Origin: an uncultured Dehalococcoidia bacterium
GTDB lineage: Bacteria; Chloroflexota; Dehalococcoidia; Lucifugimonadales; G958296245
Length of the DNA: 64,000 nucleotides
Assembly (NCBI GenBank): GCA_958296245.1
Contig: OY282458.1
Coordinates: 2,546,197-2,610,196, forward strand
Direction: 5' to 3'
Positions within the stretch are counted from its first letter, which is position 1. Every line of letters starts with the position of its first letter. This document shows, piece after piece, positions 14,501 to 21,086 of this stretch. The position numbers and the translations under genes are program-made. Below the pieces are notes generated by a model. That model did not search any database. It worked only from the letters and a program-made list of their open reading frames with translations, and was not told the DNA's origin.

Positions 14501-17500
14501 CCAGGCTGATCCCGTCGGTGTCCACGTCGTTATGCATCACGTTGTGCGAGAACGCGATGCGGTTGTTCATAGTCTGAGCGTTCGACGGAAGGAAGACCTG
14601 GTCGCCCGAGGCTATCCCCACCGTCAACCGCATCGCCGCCGTGCTGATGGCCGTGGGCGGCCTGTACATTACCGGCTGGTCGTAATCTATGGCTATTATC
14701 ACGTGGAACGGCCAAGTGTAGGTCCCGCTCTGCTGCGTCGGAGATATGACGCTCACCGACGTAATTTTCGGCGGGGCCAACACCCGGAAGTCCGAGTCGT
14801 TGACGATGGCCCGCGCCCCCAGGTCCAGAACGGCGTTCCGGCCGCCGGAGTCCCGAATCGTCGCCCCGTTCAGCGTCACCGCGTGCGCCGTAACGTTCCC
14901 GTCCGAGTCCAGCGTGTCCGCGATGCTGATGCCGTCCGCGTCGGAGTCGGTGGTCAGGAAGGTATAGGTGAACTTCAGCTCACTGTACGGAGCGTTGGGG
15001 GCGGACCCGGCCGGCCTCACTACGGAATGGAAGGCCGCCTGCCTCGTCTGGCTGCCCACCTGCAGCGCGATGGACGGGCTGCCGGTCAGGGTGATGTGCT
15101 CATCGAAGGTGAGGTGGATGGATATGGTGTCGCCCGCTTTGTAGCCGTCGGCGGGAGGGGTAGCCTGGCCCTCCAGCTCGAGGTCCGCCACCACGGGCGG
15201 CACGTTCGACCCGCCGTCCACCTTGTGGCCGGGGTCGTTGCTGATGGCGTGGCTGCCCAAGTCCAAAGAAGCGTCTATGAGGTTGGTGGCCCGGTCGCGC
15301 AGCGTCACCTTATCCAGCGTCAACGCCCCCTCGGGGATGCTTATCCCGTCCTGGTCCTCGTCGGTCGCCTGCACGTAGTAGATGAACTGCAGAGTCGTAC
15401 GCTCCGGTGTGCAGACGGCGTCAATCATCCGGCTGTTGCCGACGCGGCGCTCGCCGCCGACCACGCAGACAACGGCATAGCCGCCCCCTAGCCCGAGGTC
15501 CATCTGGACCGTCTCGGCGCCTATCTCCAGCGCGAGTTGGGGCCCCCCGGTCCCGTCGCGCGGATAGTTCACTATCACTTCTTGGTCGAACTCCACGTGT
15601 ACGTATATCGGGCGGCGTGTGTCTGCGTCATAGGTGTTGCCCGAACCCGCGCGCGGACTGCTATAGAACCGCACGTCGGCCACCTTGGGCGCGTTGGACG
15701 CGGCTACCGTGATGGTGAACGCCGATTGGGCCGTGTCCCCGTCGGCGTCCTCAACACTCCACGTGTAGGCCGTTGCGGTGGTGGTAGCCGTCGGCGTCCC
15801 GCTTATGGTGGAGGTCGCCGTCGAGGAGACCGTCAGCGTCAGCCCGGCGGGGAGCGTAGCGGGCGACAGGCTGTAGGTCAGCGAGCCGTTGCCGCCGGCC
15901 GCCTGCGGCAGCGCGAAGTTGACCGCCGTCCCCATCACGTAGTTCTGCGACTGGATGCTGCCGAGCATCGGCGGGTAGTCCCGCACCGTGTGGGCCGAGT
16001 CGTTTTCGACGGCGCGGCTGCCCAAGGAAAGCTCCGCGTCCTCTCGGCCGAAGGTGGCGCGAATCCACGCCCCAGGCGGCAGGGTCAGCGCGTCCGCCCC
16101 AATGCTGATGCCGTCGGTGTCCTCGTCGTTCGCGGTCACCACGTACTGGTAGAGGTGCGTCCGCCCAAGGCCCGTGACGTCGCTGCTCCATACCGCCTGC
16201 CGCGTGTTCGCCCCGATGGTCAACGCAACCTGCGGTATGCCGTGCGAGAGGGTGGGCTCGCTGAAGGTGAGCTGCAGCTCGATGGTCTCGCCCGCGTCGT
16301 AGGTGCCGTTCACGCCGGGGCCGGACAGTATGGATACGCGGGTCACGCGCGGCGGCGTATACACCTTGTGCGCCGACGCGTTGGCGATGGCGCGGGTTCC
16401 CAGCGCGCGCGGGGCGGCCGTCCCTCCCGAATCGTTGATGGTCCCGCTGTTCAGCGTCAGAGCGTGCGCCGTAACGTTCCCCTCGGAGTCCAGCGTGTCC
16501 GCGATGCTGATGCCGTCGGCGTCCTTGTCCTGCGTCGTCACCGTGTGGCTGAAGACGAGGTGGTCCCCGCCGGACTTGGTTGACTGGTAAGACGCCTGCC
16601 GATTCGTGGCCCCGATCGCCAGCGCCAGCTGCGGAGCGCCCGTTACGGTGGCAGGCTTGGAGAATGTAACCCTGGCCTCGATGACCTCGCCGACGTCGTA
16701 GCCGTCGGCGCTGGCGGGCGTGCTGATTATGGACACCGCATCGACGGCCATGGGCGTCGCCACGGAGCCGTCCACCTTGTGCGGCGAAGCGTTGGACACC
16801 GCGAGCGTCCCCAGGTCCAGCCAGGCGTTGACCTGGGTTGCGGCGTCAGTGATGGCCGCGCCGTTCAGCTTCAGCGCATCCGCGCTGATGGTGATTCCGT
16901 CCGTGTCGCCGTCCGCCGGGTTGATGATGGTCTTGAAGAAGAGCCGGCCGCCTTCGTACACGTATCCCGAAAGGTCTTCCTCCGGCTGCACCGTGTACTT
17001 ATAGACCAGCCTGCCGTCGGCGTCCGTGCTGTGATATGCGGCGTTGCGGGTATTCGCCCCAACGTCGATGGTCAACGTCGACTGCGACAAGCTCGTCCCC
17101 GTAATGCCCCGGTCGAACCCCACCGCGACCTCTATCACCTCTCCCGCGCCGTAGGTGTCGTTGGCGTATGGACTGGACAGGATCTCGACCTCGTCCACCT
17201 CCGCCGCGACCCCCGTAGTCAGAAGGAAGAAGCTCAAGAGCCTTTCGTCCCCGTCCCGGTCCAAGGCGCGAAGCCAGAACTTCTTGTCCGTAACGATCTC
17301 GCTGGTCTGCCCCATCAGGCACGGCGTATTCGGGCTGAGGGTGCTCGCCGCGTCCGGTGTGCCTATGTACAAGCCCTCAGGCAGCGGCGGCGAGACGGTG
17401 AAGATGAACGGCGCATCCCCATACACCTGCCCCACCAGCGCCAGCTCGACCGGCTTGTTCACCGGTACCCTGACGTTGGTCACATACGTGTTGTCGATGA

Positions 17501-20500
17501 ACGGCGCGGTGTCTCTCACGCGCATCCGGTCACTCTCGCGGCTGCCGCTCACGATGGCGTGAGACCCCAGATTGAGCTTGACGTCGCTGCCGTCCTGCGG
17601 GCCGCCCCTAACGCGGATGGAGCCGCCGTTGAGCAGCAGGGCGTCCGGGGGAATCGCTATCCCGTCCCCGTCCCAGTCATCAGACGTAATTTGATGGCTG
17701 AACACCACGCCTCTGGACCAAGAGTGAAGGGCGTCGTAATTGGCCTTGACCCGCTTGTCTCCAATGATGAGCACAAGCTGGGGCGACCCGGTAACGGTCA
17801 CGGAGGTGGGACGATAATTAAGGGCCACGCGGAGGGTCTCGCCGACCGTGTAGTTGTTCGTATCCGCGTCGTCCTGATGCTCAGATTGCACTAGGTACCT
17901 CACGACGCCGGAGACGGCCGGGCCGGTCGGATTCCGCACCTCGATGCTGAAGGTCAGCTCCGCCTTGTCGCCGTCGCCGTCCGTCGCCTTCCACGTGTAG
18001 GTCGTCGCGGGCGTGGTCGTCGAGGGCTTGCCCGCTATGGTGCGCGTCAAGGGCGTCCACGTCATGCCCGCGGGCATCGTCGTCGGCGTAAGCGTGTACG
18101 TCAACATGCCGCCGCCGCCCCCGGCCTCGGGCAGCGTGAAGGGGGTGGTGGTGGCGTTGACGTCATAGACCCTGTTGGCTATGGTCGCGCTCCCGAAGGT
18201 GGGCGGGACGTCGTTGACCTTCATCTTCACGCTCTTGCTGTCGCCGCTGACGACGGCGTGAGTCTTCAGGTGCAGCTTGGCGTCCTCGGGAGCGACCGCC
18301 GTGCGTATCCTTCCCCCGTTCAGGCGCAGCGCGTCCCCGGGAATCGCTACCCCGTCGTCGTCGAAGTCGTCCGCCTGGACGACGTACTGGAAGATAAGGT
18401 AGCCATAGGGGTTGAGATTTCCGGCGTTCTCGTTCTTGCTGTCGGATGCGTCGGTGCTGTACGCGGCCCTGCGAGTCTTGTCCCCGATGACCAGGTTCAG
18501 ATAGGGCGTCCCCGCGTTCGTATTGACGGACATCTTCCGGGGATATCTGACGGTTACGGCCAGGGTTTGCCCGGTCACGTAATTGGTCGTTTCGCCAAGG
18601 GTCAAGTCGTCCGGCGCCGGGCCCGTGGGGGCCGCCACGCGGATTCTGAAGCTCAGGCTCGCCGAGTCGCCGTCCCCGTCCGTCGCCTTCCACGTATAGG
18701 GCGCCGTCGTCGTAGCCGCCGCGGGCGTGCCGGCTATGGTGCGAGTGGATGCCGTCCACGTCATGCCCGTCGGCAGCGTCGAGGGCGTCAGGGTGTATGT
18801 GAGCGAGCCGTCGCCGCCGGTCGCCGTGGGCAGAACGACGGGGGTGATGACGCCGCTCTTCTCAGCCCACACGTCTTCGATTGTCTCGGAGCCGAAGGAC
18901 GGCGCCAAGTCGTTCACCGAGTGGCTCGCGCTGTTCGACACCGCGTGCGTACCCAGCCCCAGCAGCGCCGCCCTGTCCCCGGCCGCCTCGGTTATCGCTC
19001 CGCCGTTCAGGGTAAGCGCGTCCGCCGCGATGCTGATGCCGTCCACGTCAACGTCATCGGCAACGACCTGGTATCGGAAGCTGAGGGTCGAGCCGGACGC
19101 GGAGCGGTACGCGGCCTGCCGCGTGTTCGCCCCTATGCCGAGCGCAAGCCGGGGCGACCCCGTAACCGTAACCGGGCCGCTGAAGGTGACCTCCACGTCT
19201 ATGTTCTCGTCCGCGGCGTAGCTGGACCCGCTGGCCGGGCTGGACGTTATGCTCAGGCCGCTAACCGACGGCGGCGGAGGGATGACCCGGATGGTAAACG
19301 TGAGGGTGTCGCTGCCCGACTCGCTATTGGCGTTGAGGGTGTAGGTCGTAACCGCCATGACGGCGGACGGCGTCCCCTCTATCGTGCGGAAGATTGGGTA
19401 GAAGGTCAGGCCGCTCGGCAGGCTCGGCGTGAGGGCGAGCGTGTAGGCGGGCGTACAGCGCATGGTAGGGGGGTTCGTGGACTGGTCAAGTCCGCAAACC
19501 TCCAACGCGTCGGCGGCTGCCGGCAGCGTAACTATTTTGGACTTCCCCATCTCGAAGGTGTACGAGGGCGAGGCCACGCCGTCGAAGGACGCGCCGCCGC
19601 CGAAAACCTGGTGGGCCGACTGCGCCCCAAGAGCATGGCTGCCGAGACCCAGGGCAACGTCAACGCCGCCCGACTGGATGGTCCCGCCGTTCAGCGTCAG
19701 CGCGTCCGCCGCGATGCTGATGCCGTCGCTGTCCCGGTCCGCGCCGATGACCACGTAGCGGAAGCTGACGGTCGAGGATGCGGCGGCGGTGCGGTAAGCC
19801 GCCTGCCGGGTGCGCGAGCCGATGGAAAGGGCAAGCTGCGGCGACCCCGTAACCGTAACAAGTCCGCTGAAGGTCACGTCCACGTCGATGTTCGCGTTCG
19901 CGGCGTATGGAGCGGGCGAGCCCTGCCAGAGGCGCGCCGTGGACGTGATGGCCACGCCGGTGACCGTGGCGGCGGCCTGCTGGACCGCAACCGCATTCAC
20001 CTCCACGATGAATTGCAGGGACGTTGAACCGCCGTCGGCGTCCTTCACGGTCAGCTCGTAGAGCGCCGGGGGGGTGAACTCGGTCGGAACGCCGGATATG
20101 ACCAGAGCGGCGGGGTCGAACGACAAGCCGGCGGGCAGATCGGGTTCCAGCCGGTAGCTCAAGGGCGCCGCGCCGCCGGACGCGGACGGCAGCGTCACGC
20201 TGACCGGTTGGCCTGCGGCGTAGCTCTGCGTAGCTACAACCTCGCCAAACAAGAGCAACTGCGTACTGGTTGCCGTCTCGTCAGGGCCGAGCGGCGGCGT
20301 GCTGGTCGCCGTCTCGTCAGGGCCGAGCGGCGGCGTGCTGGTTGCCGTCTCGTCAGGATCGGGGTCGGCTGGCGGCTCCACGGGCGGCGTGCTGGTTGCC
20401 GTCTTGTCAGGATCGGGGTCGGCTGGCGGCTCCACGGGCGGCGTGCTGGTCGCCGTCTTGTCAGGATCGGGGTCTACGGGCGGCTGCACGGGCGGCGTGC

Positions 20501-21086
20501 TGGTTGCCGTCTCGTCAGGATCGGGGTCTACGGGCGGCTCCACGGGCGGCGTGCTGGTCGCCGTCTTGTCAGGATCGGGGTCTACGGGCGGCTCCACGGG
20601 CGGCGTGCTGGTCGCCGTCTTGTCAGGGTCGGGGTCTACGGGCGGCTCCACGGGCGGCGTGCTGGTCGCCGTCTTGTCAGGGTCGGGGTCTATGGGCGGA
20701 TCGGGGTCGGCTGGCGGCTCCACGGGCGGCGTGCTGGTCGCCGTCTTGTCAGGGTCAGGGTCTACGGGCGGGTCGGGGTCGGCTGGCGGCTGCACAGGCG
20801 GCGTGCTGGTCGCCGTCTTGTCAGGGTCGGGGTCTACGGGCGGGTCGGGGTCGGCTGGCGGCTCCACGGGCGGCGTGCTGGTCGCCGTCTTGTCAGGGTC
20901 AGGGTCTACGGGCGGGTCAGGGTCGGCTGGCGGCTCCACGGGCGGCGTGCTGGTCGCCGTCTCGCCGGCCTGGGGCTGAATCGACGCGCTCGCGGGCAGC
21001 GTAAGCAAGCCGGCCAACAGCGCGACCGTAAAGACGGCCACGCCGAGAACGCCGAGTTTAATCAACCTGCCAGCGCCGCTATTCAT
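1..21086 (-). CDS. Giant secreted Ig-like repeat protein (>=7,028 aa), C-terminus beyond window
   Basis: One minus-strand frame opens at the ATG at 21086-21084 and is still open, in the same frame, at position 3. I translated long stretches and saw no stop, but did not check every codon. In order: signal peptide (about residues 1-36, hydrophobic GVLGVAVFTVALLAGLL, then LPASA); Pro/Asp/Thr linker (about 42-275); a mosaic (about 275-3,200) of Ig-like domains and SwmB-like beta domains with signatures such as VTFSxPVTVTGSPxLAL, IGxxTRQAxY and DGISIxADALTLNGG; then about 40 tandem 92-residue Ig-like repeats to the left edge. A typical repeat carries SGTPSVKLASTEYTWT, ADGDTASLTFDI, PTFG, FTLPTATGGD and YTLSPALPAGVT, which resembles the putative-Ig (He_PIG) family. 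No LPxTG, SLH or type 9 signal is visible because the C-terminus is missing. A surface adhesin or S-layer-like fibre is likely, but that role is inferred. The start has only a weak ribosome site. Confidence 0.9.
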   Translation of the reverse strand, partial: MNSGAGRLIKLGVLGVAVFTVALLAGLLTLPASASIQPQAGETATSTPPVEPPADPDPPVDPDPDKTATSTPPVEPPADPDPPVDPDPDKTATSTPPVQPPADPDPPVDPDPDKTATSTPPVEPPADPDPPIDPDPDKTATSTPPVEPPVDPDPDKTATSTPPVEPPVDPDPDKTATSTPPVEPPVDPDPDETATSTPPVQPPVDPDPDKTATSTPPVEPPADPDPDKTATSTPPVEPPADPDPDETATSTPPLGPDETATSTPPLGPDETATSTQLLLFGEVVATQSYAAGQPVSVTLPSASGGAAPLSYRLEPDLPAGLSFDPAALVISGVPTEFTPPALYELTVKDADGGSTSLQFIVEVNAVAVQQAAATVTGVAITSTARLWQGSPAPYAANANIDVDVTFSGLVTVTGSPQLALSIGSRTRQAAYRTAAASSTVSFRYVVIGADRDSDGISIAADALTLNGGTIQSGGVDVALGLGSHALGAQSAHQVFGGGASFDGVASPSYTFEMGKSKIVTLPAAADALEVCGLDQSTNPPTMRCTPAYTLALTPSLPSGLTFYPIFRTIEGTPSAVMAVTTYTLNANSESGSDTLTFTIRVIPPPPSVSGLSITSSPASGSSYAADENIDVEVTFSGPVTVTGSPRLALGIGANTRQAAYRSASGSTLSFRYQVVADDVDVDGISIAADALTLNGGAITEAAGDRAALLGLGTHAVSNSASHSVNDLAPSFGSETIEDVWAEKSGVITPVVLPTATGGDGSLTYTLTPSTLPTGMTWTASTRTIAGTPAAATTTAPYTWKATDGDGDSASLSFRIRVAAPTGPAPDDLTLGETTNYVTGQTLAVTVRYPRKMSVNTNAGTPYLNLVIGDKTRRAAYSTDASDSKNENAGNLNPYGYLIFQYVVQADDFDDDGVAIPGDALRLNGGRIRTAVAPEDAKLHLKTHAVVSGDSKSVKMKVNDVPPTFGSATIANRVYDVNATTTPFTLPEAGGGGGMLTYTLTPTTMPAGMTWTPLTRTIAGKPSTTTPATTYTWKATDGDGDKAELTFSIEVRNPTGPAVSGVVRYLVQSEHQDDADTNNYTVGETLRVALNYRPTSVTVTGSPQLVLIIGDKRVKANYDALHSWSRGVVFSHQITSDDWDGDGIAIPPDALLLNGGSIRVRGGPQDGSDVKLNLGSHAIVSGSRESDRMRVRDTAPFIDNTYVTNVRVPVNKPVELALVGQVYGDAPFIFTVSPPLPEGLYIGTPDAASTLSPNTPCLMGQTSEIVTDKKFWLRALDRDGDERLLSFFLLTTGVAAEVDEVEILSSPYANDTYGAGEVIEVAVGFDRGITGTSLSQSTLTIDVGANTRNAAYHSTDADGRLVYKYTVQPEEDLSGYVYEGGRLFFKTIINPADGDTDGITISADALKLNGAAITDAATQVNAWLDLGTLAVSNASPHKVDGSVATPMAVDAVSIISTPASADGYDVGEVIEARVTFSKPATVTGAPQLALAIGATNRQASYQSTKSGGDHLVFSHTVTTQDKDADGISIADTLDSEGNVTAHALTLNSGTINDSGGTAAPRALGTRAIANASAHKVYTPPRVTRVSILSGPGVNGTYDAGETIELQLTFSEPTLSHGIPQVALTIGANTRQAVWSSDVTGLGRTHLYQYVVTANDEDTDGISIGADALTLPPGAWIRATFGREDAELSLGSRAVENDSAHTVRDYPPMLGSIQSQNYVMGTAVNFALPQAAGGNGSLTYSLSPATLPAGLTLTVSSTATSTISGTPTATTTATAYTWSVEDADGDTAQSAFTITVAASNAPKVADVRFYSSPRAGSGNTYDADTRRPIYVHVEFDQEVIVNYPRDGTGGPQLALEIGAETVQMDLGLGGGYAVVCVVGGERRVGNSRMIDAVCTPERTTLQFIYYVQATDEDQDGISIPEGALTLDKVTLRDRATNLIDASLDLGSHAISNDPGHKVDGGSNVPPVVADLELEGQATPPADGYKAGDTISIHLTFDEHITLTGSPSIALQVGSQTRQAAFHSVVRPAGSAPNAPYSELKFTYTFLTTDSDADGISIADTLDSDGNVTAHAVTLNGATIRDSGGRNAVLDLGARAIVNDSDFRVLAPPKITSVSVISPTQQSGTYTWPFHVIIAIDYDQPVMYRPPTAISTAAMRLTVGIASGDQVFLPSNAQTMNNRIAFSHNVMHNDVDTDGISLAADALDLMGGTLRDAEGEDAQTDLTGFTFTNKPDAKVDGTKGNFWPEFATTTLTVSNPAVDTPAAVSLPRPGGDEPLSWSVSPALPAGLSMNAVTGAISGTPTLETPLREYAVTVQDHLGVPPGGQGYYTVGDGDVATTTFRMRVTGPRPAVTGVSFVGAPLVGDTYGAGEEIVVGVSFDSDAAGDILVGGAPELALKIGGNTRQAVYYYTAQGTRTLYFRYTVQASDVDADGVSIEAGALTVGSGAIIRRVGGHDAVTGLGVHTVADASAHKVNGATSVTPTVTGVRVVSEPARGSAYNLGEEIEVEVEFSHAVAVTGSPTLGLTIGTATRQASYGQAGVSPRYHYFRYLVQGTDASLDGLRTTVNALTVPSGSHIRNAAGANAQQGILSTAQSISSSNVNGYANRAAFIRDVRISSIPAEGTTYKLGETLTVQVRFSKPVTVTGAPRLGILMTSGMGSGGALYARSVRAQETPGPSQPHHFWLEFDYTVQSYANIADDYDPDGITVNEINVAVRNEWVLVLMPSDATIVGAADGGAAAQLRSRVMERVWDGTRWVDRTMNHSLVNESQHKVDGRQPRVTSIEIHGQPANLTRCNDPDQPPSPTVRYVCSLTPGALNPPSYFAGETINVLVTFSGPVRVSSASVPLTLANGTVTASSWSYYQPASNNYAKVLIGYTVQADDQDPNGISVSRNALSGEIGSRAVGNPAVLTHAALPENRRHAILKRGQAPALIRYATVQSQPNAASGAYDADEYIRVGLVFDEQVNVAGSPRLSLQIGGNVRTASYVGSNGTILSFRYLVQSGDVDTDGISLPANALSLNGARITTRRNSVAANVGSGATAAFAGHKVDGSQSRAPNVTGAAITSTPLAGAYGAGEAIYVEVSFHKRMAVTGSPRLTLTLDGATTTAAYHRTDDRSITFRYQVQTGDSDPNGVSVGAGALDLNGGTIASRGGVNANLGLGSHAITDAAGHRVDGHVITVPTFPAIADKGWYVNRAVSDALPEAVGGRGSLTYSLTPALPAGMSFNNVSRVISGTARAVAARTVYTLTARDAHGVRGSVSFGITLSQSAVPTFGSQTVADQTWLRAGPITTFTLPTATGGDGALTYTIIPPFQGGVTIATTSPYTVSGAPAGARARTMYTWTATDADGETASVTFHVTTDHAGVNLPFFGTKTIADQSWLQNKQVLPTQPEDWQVPNPEIFSGNTWYNTRIFLPTVEGPGFDSGDPDRYYDSKVQYTLSPALPAGLTLATTTRRHLRNLPEIGAGQISGTPTEAMSRTLYTWTAAAPDADSAVLSFYITVAPDLMPYFSGLIENKRWVRGKQIPGFTLPEANSGDGTLTYALTPALLPAGVTMDAATRAVSGTPTVAASSTLYTWTATDEDGDTGSLTFDVEVGVPPSFGGQTIANKDWAQDLPIAAFDLPVATGGYGTLTYTLSPALPDGVTRATTTPFTVSGTPTPAMSSTQYTWKVTDENGDTASLQFSISVDSEPSFGDQTIPEQFWTQNWDITPFTLPSATGGNGTLTYMMDPGLPLPMAISDSHRVTGASPFYQSKTRFAWTVTDEDGDMARIRFFVTIAEDVEPTFGTQTIADKSWTQRQAITGFTLPEATSGNGSLTYTLSPSLPAGVTRNLTTRQVSGTPTGHQTAATYTWTATDMDGDTAELTFTITIAEDLAPTFGAAIANKTWTQNKAVTGFDLPAATGGDTPLTYTLSPALPAGVATTTPFAVSGTPTGYQGAATYTWKATDTDGDAAELTFTITIAEDLAPTFGAQTIADQAWRQYDGITAFTLPTATGGDGALRYTLSPALPTGVSRNASHQVSGTPSVKQASTEYTWTATDADGDTASLTFDIAVDGVPSFGAQTIANQSWTQRQAITAFTLPTATGGDGDLTYTLSPALPDGVTRATTTPYRVSGTPSVKQASTEYTWTATDGDGDTASLTFDIAIDGVPTFGAQTIADQSWRQYDGITAFTLPEAAGGDGTLTYSISPALPNGVTRNLTTRQVSGTPSVKQASTEYTWTATDGDGDTASLTFDIAIDGVPTFGSQTIGNKTWTQNKAITGFTLPAASGGDGSLTYTLSPSMPAGVTRNLTTRQVSGTPTGYQAAATYTWKATDTDGDAAELTFTITIAEDLAPSFGAQTIADKAWRQYDAITGFTLPTATGGDGSLTYRIRPALPAGVTKNASHEVSGTPTVKLATTTYTWIARDADGDTASLTFDIVIDGVPAFHTIRVHDQSWTQRQPISEVVLPGAHGGDGELTYTLSPALPSGATSTPPRPALMGILPEAEKTIVGTPTVSMARTQYTWKVEDSDGDTATITFYITVDGIPTFGSTTIGDKSWTQRQAITGFTLPTVNGGDTPVTYTISPALPAGVSKNANHEVSGTPTGHQAATTYTWKATDTDGDAVQLTFKITIAEDLAPTFGSQTIADKTWTQRQAITAFTLPTATGGDGSLTYTLSPALPAGVSKNASHEISGTPSAKQASTEYTWTAEDADGDTASLTFDIAVDGVPTFGSATIADKTWRQYDAITGFTLPTASGGDGSLTYTLSPALPAGVSKNASHEISGTPSAKMASTEYTWTAEDTDGDTASLTFDIAVDGVPTFGSATIADKTWTQRQAITGFTLPTATGGDGSLTYTLSPALPAGVSKNASHEISGTPSAKQASTEYTWTAEDADGDTASLTFDIAVDGVPTFGSATISDKTWTQRQAISSFTLPTATGGDGSLTYTLSPALPAGVSKNASHEISGTPSAKKASTEYTWTAEDTDGDTASLTFDIAVDGVPTFGSATIADQSWTQRQAISSFTLPTATGGDGSLTYTLSPALPAGVSKNASHEISGTPSAKQASTEYTWTAEDTDGDTASLTFDIAVDGVPTFGSATIADKTWTQRQAISSFTLPTASGGDGSLTHTISPALPAGVSKNASHEISGTPTGHQAATTYTWKATDADGDAAELTFTITIMEDLAPSFSATIANQTWTQNQAITGFTLPTATGGDGTLNYTLTPALPAGVSKNASHRVSGTPTGYQTATTYTWKATDADGDAAQLTFTITIAEDLAPSFGATTIGNKTWTQNQAITGFTLPTASGGDGSVTHTISPALPAGVTKNASHEVSGTPTGHQTETTYTWKATDADGDKAEIVFTITITEDLSPSFGATTIGNKTWTQNQVITGFTLPTATGGDGTLNYAISPTLPAGVSKNASHEVSGTPTGHQTETTYTWKATDADGDAAELTFTITIAEDLTPSFSATIANQAWTQNQAITSFTLPTATGGDGTLNYAISPSLPAGVSKDNNHQVTGTPTGHQTATTYTWKATDADGDAAQLTFTITITEDLAPSFSTTIANQTWTQNQAITAFTLPTATGGDGTLNYTISPTLPAGVSKNASHEVSGTPTGHQTETTYTWKATDTDGDAAQLTFTITIVEDLAPSFSTTIANQTWTQNQAITAFTLPTATGGDGTLNYTLSPALPAGVSKSASHRVSGTPTGYQSATTYTWKATDADGDAAELTFTITIATDLAPTFPTTIDNQTWTQNKAITSFTLPTATGGDGTLTYTISPALPAGVSKNVSHEVSGTPTGYQSETTYTWKATDADGDKAELTFTITIAEDLAPSFGATTIGNKTWTQNQAITAFTLPTATGGDGSVTHTISPALPAGVSKNASHEVSGTPTGYQSETTYTWKATDGDGDKAEIDFTITIAEDLAPSFGSTTISDKTWTQRQAITGFTLPTATGGDAPVTYTISPDLPAGVTKNASHEVSGTPTGHQTETTYTWKATDADGDAVQLTFTITIAEDLAPSFSATIANQTWTQNQAITAFTLPTATGGDGSLTHTLSPSLPAGVTKNASHRVTGTPTGHQTETTYTWKATDADGDAAELTFTITIAEDLAPSFGATTIGNKTWTQRQAITGFTLPTATGGDAPVTYTISPDLPAGVTKNASHEVSGTPTGHQTATTYTWKATDADGDAAQLTFTITIAEDLSPSFSTTIANQTWTQNQAITAFTLPTATGGDGTLNYAISPSLPAGVSKDNNHRVTGTPTGHQSATTYTWKATDADGDAAELTFTITITEDLAPSFSATIANQTWTQNQAITAFTLPTATGGDGGLTHTLSPALPAGVTKNASHEVSGTPTGYQSATTYTWKATDADGDAAELTFTITIATDLAPTFPTTIADQTWTQNKAITAFTLPTATGGDGTLTYTISPSLPAGVTKNASHEVSGTPTGYQSETTYTWKATDGDGDKAEIVFTITIAEDLAPSFGSTSISDKTWTQRQAITGFTLPTATGGDAPVTYTISPDLPAGVTKNASHEVSGTPTGHQTETTYTWKATDADGDAVQLTFTITIAEDLAPSFSTTIADQTWTQNQAITGFTLPTATGGDAPVTYTLSPALPAGVTRDLTTRQVSGTPSVKLASTEYTWTAEDADGDTASLTFDIAVDGVPTFGSATISDQAWTQRQAISAFDLPEATGGDGTLTYSLSPALPAGVTRATTTPYRVSGTPSVKLASTEYTWTAEDADGDTASLTFNIAVDGVPTFGSTTIGDKSWRQYDAITAFTLPTATGGDAPVTYTLSPSLPAGVTRDLTTHQVSGTPSVKLASTEYTWTAEDADGDTASLTFDIAVDGVPTFGSMTIGDKSWRQYDAITGFTLPTATGGDAPVTYTLSPSLPAGVTRDLTTRQVSGTPSVKLASTEYTWTATDGDGDTASLTFDIAVDGVPSFGSATIGDKSWTQRQAIAGFTLPTATGGDGTLTYTLSPALPSGVTRATTTPYRVSGTPSVKLASTEYTWTATDADGDTASLTFNIAVDGIPTFGSTTIGDKSWRQYDAITAFTLPEVIGGDAPVKYTLSPALPTGVDLGAT
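20255..20965 (-). repeat. 54/72-bp tandem repeats encoding a Pro/Asp/Thr linker
   Basis: Directly after the signal peptide of the giant gene, 12 to 13 copies of a short unit encode TATSTPPVEPPVDPDPDK (18 residues) or a 24-residue form with an extra PADPDP block. The copies alternate by whole units, so the frame is kept and the linker length can vary by slippage. The product would be an extended, acidic, Pro-rich and possibly Ca-binding or glycosylated spacer between the membrane-proximal end and the first Ig-like domain. These roles are inferred from composition. Confidence 0.85.

Noticed and set aside
6297-15491. Very long plus-strand open frames (4.4 kb each) made of Arg-rich sequence
   Set aside because: They are antisense to the giant gene. 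Their Arg/Pro composition (RRRRQREPGYRL) and repeat period simply mirror the codon-biased Ig-like repeats on the minus strand.
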